Below are positions 48,353 through 59,463 of a stretch of DNA of 64,000 nt, in pieces (the first letter of the stretch is position 1; each line of letters starts with the position of its first letter). The notes under the pieces were generated by a model, which was not told the DNA's origin, searched no databases, and saw only the letters and a program-made list of their open reading frames with translations. Source of the DNA: Phaseolus vulgaris (taxonomy: Eukaryota > Streptophyta > Magnoliopsida > Fabales > Fabaceae); NCBI RefSeq assembly GCF_000499845.2, contig NC_023749.2, positions 43,272,177 through 43,336,176 of the forward strand, in the 5' to 3' direction. The position numbers and the translations under genes were made by a program.

Positions 48353-49110
48353 TGTTGGAATAAACAAAAATAGTGTTTTTACAAATCTTTTTAAGGTATA
48401 AGGAAAATTTGACAGAGATTCAACAATAGTAAATAATATCTCTTCTTATTATTCTTCTTTTTTGGAGCCTAAGTAGTTGTTGCATTTCCTTTTTTGGTTA
48501 TTGAGTAACTTTGAACTTATTTGAATGTCTTCTTCTTCCTCTATCATCTATAGAGCTTGAACATTGAGAAGTATTGACTGTGCTTCATGCAACATTATTT
48601 GTTCTTTTCTTCTTCATGCAACCTTCCTGATAGTTGGAAATACTTATCTTCTTCGGTAGTAGAACCTTTTAGACCAAACAATGGTAAAAGTGCAAATAGG
48701 TCAGATAGTTGAGTCAGAGTTGAATATGCTTGTGTTCAGATTGTTGGTTAGTAGTGTAGTTTTTTCTTAACCTCCAAAAGATCTTAATGTTGACTTCTCT
48801 TTAGCACGGATCCTCTTGGTGACTAGTGGCAAAGACATTATTTACAATACAAACTCAAGTCACAAGTATATTCTTTATGTTTATGTTAACTTAGAATCTG
48901 TTTTCTTTTATCATCTGATCTTCATCAACATCTATCTGACGGTGTGGAAAGTCTGCATGGTGCTCTTATCGTTTGTCAAACGAAGCACATGCACTTGCAT
49001 TATATTGTCTTTTCTTACAGCGTCTTTCAGGTGCAACTGCATCATGATATATTTTTTGTTGGTTTAAGCACTTAGTGAAATCACAAGGTTATTACATTTT
49101 TTCTCTAACA
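48353..49110 (-). repeat. Probable 3' LTR of a minus-strand element
   Basis: Edges TGTTGGAATAAAC and TTCTCTAACA form TG...CA with inverted ends. Directly after it the minus strand has an A/G-rich tract (AAAAAAATGGAGAT, 49111-49124), as expected of a polypurine tract before a 3' LTR. It shares blocks with 1715-1965. The internal region is cut at 49487 by the CACTA insertion and may continue from 59464. No coding match was found. Confidence 0.4.
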
Positions 49111-49500
49111 ATCTCCATTTTTTTGTGCTTAAAACAACAAAGTTTGAACATAAGATTTTGTAAAAGAGATAGCAACATAAAAAATTTTCTTAGCAAATTT
49201 CCACAAAATATTTTAATCAATATTTACATTGTTTAGAACATATCAACTTGATACATGAAACATAGTCTGAAGTGGTAGGATTTGAAAAAGTATGCAACTC
49301 ATTAGAATTGGATGCCCTCTTTGAGGTACACATTTTCACAAAGATATGCAACTCAGGAACACTTTGATGGGTGCTCCCCATGAACTTAATCATCTTCTTC
49401 TTTACTAAAAACTTCTCCTAAGCTTGAGCTTGTTCTTCTTCTCTTGGAGGGTCCACCTCAAACAAATATTGTCTATTGAATTTGGGTCACTAGTGCATAA

Positions 49501-50639
49501 TGTTAGAATGGATGACTTTAAACTAGAGGGGGAGGGGGGGTGAATTGTTTAAAGAGGGTTTTCGCAAACTTTTAAACCAAGCACGAAATTTCTTCGAGAA
49601 ACAAATGATAAGAAATTCAGTTTGCCAAAAACACAAAGCAAAAACAACAGCACCAGAAAAACAATCGATTGTTTCGCAAAAACAATCGGTTGTTTATACC
49701 AGTTTCCAAATATTAAAACTGAATTTAAAGAGATTAAGGATAGAGAGAATGCACACAAATGTTTATACTGGTTCACTCTAAACCCAGAGCTACATCCAGT
49801 CTTCTCAGAAACCACTGAGGAATTCCACTAAGCAATCAAACCTAGATCACTTACACCACAACCAAAGAAGTGACCTTGATCCCCTCAAGACACACACTTC
49901 TCTTGGTCAACACACCAACACTAAGAATGCTGATCTTGATCCCCTCAAGAACACACAACACTTCTCAGCAAACACACAAGGTTTCTTTCAACAGATACAA
50001 GGATTACACTTGTTACAGAAGCAAATCTGAAATCAATACAATAGAAAATCCTAGCTCACACCCTTTGATAAATTTCAATCTCTAAGCAATCTCAACTCTT
50101 TCAAAATCTCAAAATCAGTAAGTTGTGAAAAACCCAAATCTGTTTTTCTGTATATATCAAAGATGTTGTTTGTTATCAAATCTTAACAAACTATTAATTG
50201 CATTTAAAGATTGGTCAAAGCATTAAAAACTGGAGCGTAAACAGTCAGAAAATCATTTAATGCTCAGTCAAAACACAAACCATTTTTCTTTTATGGTACC
50301 AAAACAAACAATCGATTGTTTCCATGAATCAATCGGTTGTTTTGGTTTTGACAGCTCAACCATTTGAAAACAGTTTTCAACCTTTTCTAAAAACACCTAA
50401 GTATAAAACAATCGGTTGTTTCGACAAAATAATCGGTTGTTTTTCACTTAGCTTGAAAAAAACTTTTCTTTTAAAAGGATTTAGAGTGCTTATGCTTTGG
50501 ATTCAATCAAGAGTGGATTACATAAACAATCTACCCTAGATCCTATCTAAGACAGCTCAACAACAGCAAACACAACCTAGCCTTCAACATCCTCAAAGGG
50601 TTTGGATTCTTCAAAGCTTGAACATCACTTGGTTCAACA
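49501..50639 (-). mobile_element. Solo copia LTR, TSD CATAA
   Basis: Edges TGTTAGAATGGATG and CTTGGTTCAACA; CATAA at 49496-49500 and 50640-50644. It landed 13 bases inside the CACTA end and splits the terminal repeat. Contains dyad pairs near 49662, 50310 and 50408, and a G-tract (five G, A, seven G) near its start. Confidence 0.9.
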
Positions 50640-50915
50640 CATAAAAGGTGAAAAATGACAATTATTTTAGCCTTAAAATGACAACTTTCTGACCGCTATT
50701 TTTCAGCGCACCGTCTATTTTCTTTAAGCAAAGAAGGCGGCTATTTAGCCGCCATGTTACATTCAGTCTAAAACGGTAGCTATGGTAAAAATAGTCGTTT
50801 TATTCCTTTCAATTAATAACTTTTAAAAAAATTATAGTTGTTCATGTTTTGAATGAGAACAAACATGGTGCCCATGGTGCCCTAATCTCAACAACAATGA
50901 TGATGAAGAGCAACG

Positions 50916-51970
50916 TGTTGAACAAGGTGCTTTAATGTCTTCAAATCCAAGTGGAATGCATGAAGATCTTTGTTGCTGGTTGTGTGTGTGTGTGTCTAGA
51001 GTAGTTGAATTTGTTAATCCACTATAATTGATGATCAAAGGTGGTTTGATTTTAATCTTTTTGAAAAAGATGTCTTTTCAAAGGAAAGTGAAAAATCAAC
51101 CTATTGAAATTTCGATTCAACCGGTTGTTTTACACTTAGTGTATTTTTAAAAGGATTTGAAACAACTTGTCTTTGGTTGACTTTGTTGTCAAACTAATTT
51201 AATCGATTGTTTTTTTTTGAAAACCTTAACAGAATTATGTTAAGTGGCTTTAATCTGTTTTAAATGATTTAAACTATTTTGGCTCTTACATTAAATGCTT
51301 TGACCAAATGATTGAAGTTTAAATAAGTTGGTTTACGCTCTTGGTCTTAACTAATTCAAGAGAAATCATTCAAATCAGTTCTTCCAAGATTGCTAAAAGC
51401 TTTGGATATTTTCTAAGAGTGGAATAAGGTTGTGTTGTATCAATTGTGCTTTAATTTGTGATTGTACCCAGGTGTACTCCATTCCTTCTCTCTTGACTAC
51501 TGTATTTATGTGAGAATTGTTGCTGTGCAGATTCAGAGGTTGTTCTGAAATCTGTGGTGTATTTTCCAAAGGTGGTGTGTGTTCTTGAAGGGTTCAAGAT
51601 CACTACTTTGGTGTGTTGTGTGTGTAATCAAGGTTTTTTTTGCTTAGTGAATTCTCAGTGGTTGCTGAGGACTGGATGTAGCTCTTAGTAAAGAGTGAAC
51701 CAGTGTAAAACTCTCTGTGTTATTTCTCTATCCTTTCTCTCTTTTAAAACTGTTTTTGCTTTATTTTTAACACTGCTGGTATAAACAACCAATTGTTTCG
51801 CAAAAACAATCGGTTGATTTTCTACAATCACATTAAAAACAATTTTGAACTTGGCTGAACTGATTTCTAATTGATTGATTCCTCATTGTCTTTTTATCTA
51901 CCTTTAACATTTGCGAAAATCTTTCATAAACAATTCATCCCCCTCTTGCTTAAGGCCTATAATTCTAACA
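50916..51970 (+). mobile_element. Solo copia LTR, opposite orientation, TSD CAACG
   Basis: Edges TGTTGAACAAGGTGC and ATAATTCTAACA; CAACG at 50911-50915 and 51971-51975. Same family as its neighbours but reversed and more diverged. A dyad pair lies near 51785 and a run of five C near 51940. Confidence 0.9.
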
Positions 51971-52072
51971 CAACGGCGGTGAACGGTAGCGGTGACGATG
52001 ACTAGCAGTGGCAAAGAACCAATGGAGACACATAAAATAACCAATGAAGACAACGGTGGTGGAAGACAGTGA

Positions 52073-53213
52073 TGTTAGAATATATGGCTTTAAACTAGAA
52101 GAGGGGTGAATGGTTAAAAGAGGGATTTCAAAAACTTTTAAGCCTTGAATGAAATTACTTCGAGAATGTCTTGATTAAGAAATCAGTTTTTCAAAACACA
52201 AAGCTAAAAGCACAGCACCAGCAAAACAATCGGTTGTTTCGCAGAAACAATCGGTTGTTTATACCAGTTTACAAATATCAAAACTGAATTTAAAGAGTTA
52301 AGGGATAGAGAAAATGCACACAAAGATTTATACTGGTTGACTCTAAACCCAAAGCTACATCCAGTCTTCTCATAAACCAATGAGGTACACCACTAAGCAA
52401 TCAAACCTAGATCACTTACAATCACAACCAAGAAAGTGACCTTGATCCCCTCAAGACACACACTTCTCTTGGTTAACACACCAACACTAAGAATGCTGAT
52501 CTTGATCCCCTCAAGAACACACAACACTTCTCAGCAAACACACAAAGATTCTTGTTCAACAGATACAAGGATTACACTTGTTACAGAAGCAAATCTGAAA
52601 TCAATACAAACAGAAATCCTATCTCACACACTTTGATCAATATCAATCTCTAAGCAATCTCAACTCTTTGAAAAACTAAAAAACTTGTGTTAATTGTTCT
52701 TACTCAAATCAGTTTTTCTGAAGATATTCAAAGATGATGTTTGTTACCAAATCTTAACAAACTATTCATTGCCTTTAAAGATTGGTCAAAGCATTAAAGA
52801 CTGGAGCGTAATCAGTTAAAATCATTTAAAGCTCAGTCAAAACAAAAACCATTTTTCTGTTATGGTACCAAATCAAACAATCGGTTGTTTCTTCAAATCA
52901 ATCGGGTGTTTTGGTTTTAACAGCTCAACCATTTGAAAAACATTTTTCAATCTTTTCTAGAAACACCTAAGTATAAAACAATCGGTTGTTTCGACAAAAC
53001 AACAGGTTGTTTTTCACTTAGCTTGAAAAACACTTTTTCTTTTAAAAAGATTGAGAATGCCTATGCTTTGGATTCAATCAAGAGTGGATTACAAAACTCA
53101 ATCTACCCCAGATCCTATCTAAGACAACTCAGCAACAACAAGCACAACCTAGCCTTCAACATCCTTCAAAGGGTTTTGGATTCTTCAAAGCTTGAACACC
53201 ACTTGGTTCAACA
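52073..53213 (-). repeat. 3' LTR of the copia element
   Basis: Begins TGTTAGAATATATGGC and ends CTTGGTTCAACA. Its G-tract near 52103 is only four G, while the partner LTR has eleven. Three dyad pairs lie at about 52224, 52876 and 52978. Confidence 0.9.
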
Positions 53214-53226
53214 ATCTCCCCCTATT
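53214..53226 (-). other. Polypurine tract of the copia element
   Basis: Minus strand reads AAATAGGGGGAGAT directly before the LTR start TGTTGAACC. A near copy (AAATAGGGGGAGAA) lies about 275 bp inside, at 53490-53503, possibly a second priming site. Confidence 0.75.
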
Positions 53227-53559
53227 TGATGAAGACAAATCCCTGATGCTTGTGTTTGATCTGATTGAATCTGAAGCAGTACCTGCAAAAATAGCATATC
53301 TACCATCCAATGCTTCTTACAACAGCAGGTTAGTTTTTCACACATTGAAAACATAAAACCTGATAAACAATCGATTGTTTACTCGAAACAATCGGTTGTT
53401 TCTATCAGCAGCAGCAGAAAACAGATTTATATCATAAATTTTAACAAAATTAAACAGTTTCAGATAAGGATACACAAGACCAATTAATTCTCCCCCTATT
53501 TGTCTTCACAAATAGACTTTAACAGAAACAAAACAGATTTAGGAGAGATTATTAAGATC

Positions 53560-56021
53560 AAGGATACCTAATTCATTTCTTAGGAAGAAAAACCTCTCTT
53601 TTGGTAGTGGTTTCGTGAAGATCTCAGCTAGTTGCAGTTTGGTCTCCACAAACTTCACTTCATAGTTCCCATTGTTTACATGATCCCTGATGAAATGATG
53701 AAATGATGTCTTATCTCAATATGTTTGGTCCTTGAGTGCTGAATCTAATTTTTGGTAAGATTGATGGCACTTGTGTTATCACACATCAAAGGGACTTTAC
53801 TGATCTTTAATCCAAAGTCTGCAAGTTGTTGTTTGAGCCATATAATCTGTGCACAATAGCTTCCAGCAGCTATATACTCAGCCTCAGCAGTAGAGAGAGC
53901 AACACATGCTTGCTTTTTGCTATGCCATGAGATTAGGCTTGAGCCAAGGAGGTGGCAAGTGCCACTTGTGCTCTTCCTATCTAGCTTGCAACCTGCAAAG
54001 TCAGAATCTGAATAACCAATTAAGTGAAATGGAGAGTGAGAAGGATACCATAACCCAACAGTTGATGTTCCTTTTAGATATTTCAGAATTCTTTTTGCAG
54101 CTTTGAAGTGTGATTCTTTAGGATTTGCTTGATATCTTGCACAAAGATACACCGCGAACATGATGTCCGACCTGCTTGCTGTTAGATATAGCAAAGAGCC
54201 AATCAATCCTCTGTATTTGGTTTGATCTACACTCTTTCCAGCAGAATCAGCATCCATATAGCAGCTTGATGGTATTGGAGTGCTTGCTTCTTTACAGCTT
54301 TCCATTTCAAATTTCTTGAGAATCTCCTTGCAATACTTTGATTGACATAGAAAGATCCCATCCTTTGTTTGCTTAACCTGCAATCCAAGAAAGAAAGACA
54401 ATTCTCCCATCATAGACATTTCAAACTCACCTTTCATTGCAACCACAAATTCTTCACACAACCTATCTTGTGTAGCACCAAAGATGATGTCATCAACATA
54501 GATTTGTACAAGAATTATTTCTGAATTTGACTTTTTGATGAAGAGATTCTTGTCTACCATTCCCCTTTCATAACCATGTGATAGCAGAAAGTTGCTAAGC
54601 CTCTCATACCACTGCCTTGGAGCTTGCTTCAGTCCATACAAAGCTTTCTTCAACTTGAAGACATGGTTGGGATGCTTATGATCTTCAAAACCCGGTGGTT
54701 GATGTACATACACTTCCTCATTGATGTAGCCATTCAAGAAGGCACTCTTGACATCCATTTGGAAGAGTTTGAAACCACTCATACAAGCAAAAGCCAGCAA
54801 CAACCTCACAGCCTCCAACCTTGCAACAGGGGCAAAGGTTTCACCATAATCTATGCCCTCCTCTTGATTGTAGACTTTGGCAACTAGCCTTGCTTTGTTC
54901 CTTGTGATCACACCATCTTCATCTAACTTGTTTCTGAATACCCACTTCGAACCTATAATGTTCATCTCATCTGTTCTAGGGACAAGAAACCATACCTCAT
55001 TCCTTGCAAACTGATTCAATTCTTCATGCATAACTTCAACCCACTTCTCATCCTTGAGAGCTTCATCAATTGACTTTGGTTCAATTTGTGAGACAAAAGC
55101 TGTGTGCCTGCAGAATTTTGAGATGGAGCTACGTGTGGAGACACCTTCCTTTATCTGCCCTATGATGTTTTCCACTGAAAGATCTCTAGGAATCCTCCAC
55201 TCTTTGGGCAACTCACTCTGTTGCAGAATTTCAATCGGTTGTTTCTGCGAATCAACCGGTTGTTTTTCTGCACAGATTTCCAGCTTCTCCAAACTGATGC
55301 TTTGTTGATCCTCTTCAGCTCTGGTCTTCGGGATTTGGATGTTTCTGTGATCTACCTCATCAAAGACAACGTGAACTGATTCTTCTACAGTCATCAACCT
55401 CTTATTATAGATTCTATATGCATGACTTGTGAGAGAATACCCTATGAAGATGCCAAGATTCGCTTTCTCATCAAACTTCCCCAAGCTTTCCTTTCCATTG
55501 TTGAGAACGAAACAACTGCAGCTAAAAACTCTGAGATGGTTGATGTTAGGCTTCCTTCCATTGAAGAGTTCATATGGAGTTTTCTTCAAAATGGGCCTAA
55601 TAAGCACTTTATTCATCACATAACACGAGGTGCTCACTGCATCCGCCCAAAAATACTTAGGAAGAGATGATTCACTAAGCATTGTCCTTGCTAGCTCTTC
55701 AAGAGACCTGTTCTTCCTCTCTACCACACTATTCTGCTGTGGAGTTCTTGGAGCAGAGAATTTGTGCAGAATCCCCATCTTCTCACAAAACTTGCTGAAC
55801 TTCTCATTTTGGAATTCTCCTCCATGATCACTTCTAATAGAGCCTATGTTACAGTTCTTTGTATTATGTAACCTTCTTGCTAGCTTCTTGAATGCAGAAA
55901 AGGCATCACTCTTTGATTCCAAGAAAAGAGTCCAAGTGAACCTAGAAAAGTCATCAACAATAACAAGAGCATAATAATTTCCACCAAGACTCATAGTTCT
56001 TGAGGGTCCAAAAAGATCCAT
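53560..56021 (-). pseudogene. Copia pol: integrase core, RT, RNase H
   Basis: The frame 56021-53745 (758 residues) opens inside integrase: MDLFGP (D2), RSDHGGEF (D65) and VVERKN (E101), the last two with 35 residues between them. RT has QMDVKSAFLNG (about 421-431) and the catalytic YVDD at 508-511. RNase H has YSDSDFAGC, STAEAEYIAAG and CDNTSAINLTKN. A stop at 53745 and a small duplication near 53690-53708 cut off the RNase H tail, which is still recognisable to about 53560. A one-base shift in an A run near 56065 separates it from the upstream protease frame. Residues 253-262 (KQPVDSQKQP) are encoded by a dyad pair. Confidence 0.85.
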
Positions 56022-56031
56022 GTGAAGAAGT

Positions 56032-56640
56032 TCAAGGGGTTTTAAAGAAGATACAACATTTTTTTATTTTAAAAGAACTTTTCACTTGTTTCCCTTTTTC
56101 GCACACTTCACAAATGTGATCCCTCTCAAACTTGAGCTTTGGTAGCCCAATCACAAGATCCCTTGAAATTAGCTTGTTTAAGTGATTCATGTGAATATGA
56201 GCAATTCTTCTATGCCAAAGCCAAGATTCATCTTGCTTGGATAGAAGACATCCAATTGAACATGGTGAAGAGATATCTAGAAGATACACATTATTTACTC
56301 TCTTACCCAACATTACCTCTTTTGTGTTGGGTAGACAGATTTCACATGTGTTTGACTTGAACATCACTTGATATCCCTTGTCACATAGTTGGCTAATGCT
56401 CAACAGATTGTGCTTTAGACCTTCTACATAGAGCACATCATGGATGACCAAGATGTCTTTGTCTCCTATGGATCCTCTCCCAAGAATCCTTCCTTTATTG
56501 TTGTCCCCATAGGTGACATGCCCTTCTTGCTTAAAGGAGATGCTCAGGAACTTTGATTTGTCCCCTGTCATGTGCTTGGAGCATCCACTGTCCAAGTACC
56601 ATTGTTGCTTGCTCTCTTCAAAGATTTCCTACAAAGAAGA
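56032..56640 (-). pseudogene. Copia protease and integrase finger
   Basis: Encodes MDSGCSKHMTGDKSKF (aspartic protease active site DSG), VLYVEGLKHNLLSISQLCDKGY, and the integrase finger LWHRRIAHIHMNHL...CEVCEKGKQVKS. The frame runs out at a shift in the homopolymer A run just before the integrase core, the only break between it and the 758-residue frame. Confidence 0.8.
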
Positions 56641-57743
56641 TTTTCAAGTACAAAGATTTGGCCCCCTTATGAATGTGGGTCCATTTTGTTTATATTCATC
56701 AATTGAATCTTTATTGCACTTAGGAATCCACTTCATAAAGCCTCTAGGAACAACAAATTTTCTGATTTTACAGAATCTCACAGAATGACCTCTTTTCATG
56801 CAATAGAAGCATGTAACAATCGGTTGTTTCGATGGTCCAATCGGTTGTTTTTCTGGCATTTTCGAAAATGATTTTGAAAATCTATCTTGTTTGTTTTGTG
56901 GGTTAAAACCCAATCCAGCTTTTCCAAAAACACAGTTTTGAGATGCCAAGACACTCTCAAAGTTGGATTGACCTTTAGAAAGCTTATCCACAGTTTTAAC
57001 TAGATAGTGAACCTTATTTTCAAGATTTTCGCAATTTTCACAAACAAGAGTATTACACTTGCAAGAGGAGTTTCTGTAAATGATTTCAAGGTTTTCAAAA
57101 TCTGTTTTTGAATTTTCTAATTCCTCTTCCAGTGATTTTACTCTGTTTTCAAGCCAGCTATTCTTTTCTTTTAATCGATTGTTCAAGAGGGCCAATCAGT
57201 TGGCTTCTTCATGCGTTTCTTGAAAAGCTTGAAGTAATTGACCATAATTTTCAGAGTTTGAGGAGTTAGATGAACTTACAGTACTTGAGTCATCCACCTT
57301 TCTGGCCATGAAGCATAGGTTGAGGCTTTTCTTGTTTTGCCTTCTTTTCCTTCTTGCTTGGCTCTTTGACCTTGCCTTCTTTGGTTCATTGTTTCCATGA
57401 GCAGCTTTGAGTGTGTCCCACATCTCTTTAGCAGTTTTGCATTTTGATATCCTGAAAAACTCATTAGTATCTAGTAAGAAGTTATTATGTTTTGAGCAGT
57501 ACAATCAAGCTTGGCCATTTTACATTCATCATTTGTCCATTGAGACAAAGGTTTTGCAATGAAAGAACCATTCTTTTTAACCTTTGGAATGTAAGGACCA
57601 TTCTCAATTGAATCCTAAATTCCTCGATCAATAGATTCCACAAAGATTTTCATTATGGCTTCCCAATACTTGTAATTCAATCCACAAAATAAAGGTGGTT
57701 TGTAGATTCAAGCACCTTCCTCAAAAGATTGTTTTCCAGCCAT
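56641..57743 (-). pseudogene. Copia gag, broken
   Basis: Starts MAGKQSFEEGA at 57743 and has stops within the first 90 codons. It then runs 57504-57196 (ISKCKTAKEMWDTLKAAHG, the copia Gag core) to a stop, then 57195-56644 in the same frame: a coiled coil (LENRVKSLEEELENSKTDFENL) and a zinc knuckle CFYCMKRGHSVRFC near 56790-56830. The core looks shortened compared with the gag at 21841-23429. Dyad pairs are embedded at 57172-57200 and 56817-56852. Confidence 0.8.
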
Positions 57744-57789
57744 AGAAAAAAATATTTTTGGAACAACTTGAATAACTTTCAAGAACCAA

Positions 57790-57804
57790 GCTCTTGATGC
57801 CAAT
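57790..57804 (-). other. Primer binding site of the copia element
   Basis: Minus strand ATTGGCATCAAGAGC directly follows the 5' LTR. Compare ATTGGTATCCAGAGC at 21775; both derive from the methionine-tRNA type site. Confidence 0.7.
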
Positions 57805-58931
57805 TGTTAGAATATATGGCTTTAAACTAGAGGGGGGGGGGGTGAATGGTTTAAAGAGGGATTCCGAAAACTTTTAAGCCTTGAATGTCTTGATTAAGAA
57901 ATCATTTTTCAAAACACAAAGCTAAAAGCACAGCACCAACAAAACAATCAGTTGTTTCGTAGAAACAATCGGTTGTTTATACCAGTTTACAAATATCAAA
58001 ACTGAATTTAAAGAGTTAAGAGATAGAGAAAATGCACACAGAGATTTATACTGGTTCACTCTAAACCCAGAGCTACATCCAGTCTTCTCAGAAACCACTG
58101 AGGAACACCATTAAGCAATCACACCTAGATCACTTACAATCACAACCAAGAAAGTGACCTTGATCCCTTCAAGAGACACACTTCTCTTGGCAAACACACC
58201 AACACTAAGAATGTTGATCTTGATCCCCTCAAGAACACACAACACTTCTCAGCAAACACACAAAGATTCTTGTTCAACAGATACAAGGATTACACTTGTT
58301 ACAGAAGCAAATCTGAAATCAATACAAACAGAAATCCTATCTCACACACTTTGATCAATATCAATCTCTAAGCAATCTCAACTCTTTGAAAAACTAAAAA
58401 ACTTGTGTTAATTGTTCTTACTCAAATCAGTTTTTCTGAAGATATTCAAAGATGATGTTTGTTACCAAATCTTAACAAACTATTCATTGCCTTTAAAGAT
58501 TGGTCAAAGCATTAAAGACTGGAGCGTAATCAGTTAAAATCATTTAAAGCTCAGTCAAAACAAAAACCATTTTTCTGTTATGGTACCAAAACAAACAATC
58601 GGTTGTTTCTTCAAATCAATCGGTTGTTTTGGTTTTAACAGCTCAACCATTTGAAAAACATTTTTCAATCTTTTCTAGAAACACCTAAGTATAAAACAAT
58701 CGGTTGTTTCGACAAAACAACAGGTTGTTTTTCACTTAGCTTGAAAAACACTTTTTCTTTTAAAAAGATTGAGAATGCCTATGCTTTGGATTCAATCAAG
58801 AGTGGATTACAAAACTCAATCTACCCCAGATCCTATCTAAGACAACTCAGCAACAACAAGCACAACCTAGACTTCAACATCCTTCAATGGGTTTTGGATT
58901 CTTCAAAGCTTGAACACCATTTGGTTCAACA
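57805..58931 (-). repeat. 5' LTR of the copia element
   Basis: Begins TGTTAGAATATATGGC and ends TTTGGTTCAACA. It differs from the 3' LTR by a longer G-tract (eleven G at about 57832), a deletion of about 21 bp near 57883, and scattered substitutions. Confidence 0.9.
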
Positions 58932-59173
58932 AATGAAACATTAGCCAATGAAAACCTTCACCAACAATGGAGGACATAAACGAATAAGAGAAACTGAAAC
59001 AAGAAACAAATAAGCATTAGTGAGTGAATGAAAAAAACTTACACAATGGCCAAGAGCTCGAGATAAAGAAGAAGCAGAGAGAACACAAAGCAAAGAAGGA
59101 AGACAAAGCGCGAGAAGATAAAGAAAATATGAAAGCGTAAGTGGCGCGCTATGAATTAGGATAATAAAATGAG
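58932..59173. other. CACTA interior sequence
   Basis: Part of the CACTA element's own DNA, GA-rich, with short direct words shared with 51971-52072 (AACGGTGGTGGAAGACAG, CCAATGAA). No coding sequence. Confidence 0.5.
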
Positions 59174-59368
59174 TGTAAAACGGTGACTTTGAGCTAAATC
59201 CTCCGTTTTAGACCAAAGAACTTGATCTACAAAGGCGGCTATTAGTGGTAGCCGCTGTCTTAGAGCAAGCACTTGCTCTAAGATAGTGACTACCACTAAT
59301 AGCTGCCTTTGTAGACCAAGCGCTTTGGTATAAAACGACGCTTTAACTCATAGTCACCGTTTTAGACC
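59174..59368. repeat. Long hairpin in the CACTA element
   Basis: Nested inverted repeats fold into one stem. Outer arms are TAAAACGGTGACTTTGAG against CTCATAGTCACCGTTTTA, middle arms CGTTTTAGACCAAAG against CTTTGGTATAAAACG, and inner arms run CTACAAAGGCGGCTATTAG... against ...CTAATAGCTGCCTTTGTAG (59227-59270 and 59272-59314). The inner arms match at about 39 of 43 positions and the mismatches are all C/T or G/A changes that still allow G:U pairs in RNA. Confidence 0.85.
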
Positions 59369-59463
59369 GCTTTAATTTAAAAATGCCACCACGTTTTGAT
59401 GGACACCATTTGAGTAGAAACACTATGAATGTATTGTTGTAAATGGGCCTTTTTGCACTAGTG

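Larger units (their letters stand above)
52073..58931 (-). mobile_element. Nearly complete copia element, TSD AGTGA/AATGA
   Basis: Two LTRs (52073-53213 and 57805-58931) frame gag and pol on the minus strand. The 5-bp flanks AGTGA (52068-52072) and AATGA (58932-58936) differ at one base. Long stretches of the LTRs are identical by eye (for example around 52436-53200 against 58154-58920), so the insertion is fairly young. Gag and pol carry stops and shifts. The lineage looks SIRE-like from the protease and Gag motifs. Confidence 0.9.
49488..59463. mobile_element. Small CACTA transposon inflated by three LTR elements, TSD GGT
   Basis: The left end CACTAGTGCATAA (the LTR insertion follows) and the right end, whose complement is CACTAGTGCAAAAAGG, are inverted repeats. 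GGT lies at 49485-49487 and 59464-59466, the three-base duplication expected of CACTA elements. Removing the three insertions and their duplications leaves about 908 bp. No transposase is encoded, so it is non-autonomous. Its own sequence has a long hairpin (59174-59368) and short repeats such as AAAACGGT. Confidence 0.85.

Noticed and set aside
49870..50085. Open frames repeated at 52436 and 58154
   Set aside because: They are the same stretch of LTR DNA in three copies; the frames are incidental and lie opposite to the element's genes.
52201..52262. Dyad pairs considered as tRNA or rho-independent terminator stems
   Set aside because: Host is a plant, no U tract follows, and the motif also occurs inside coding frames.
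53906..55827. Several plus-strand frames over copia pol
   Set aside because: Shadows of the minus-strand pol frame.
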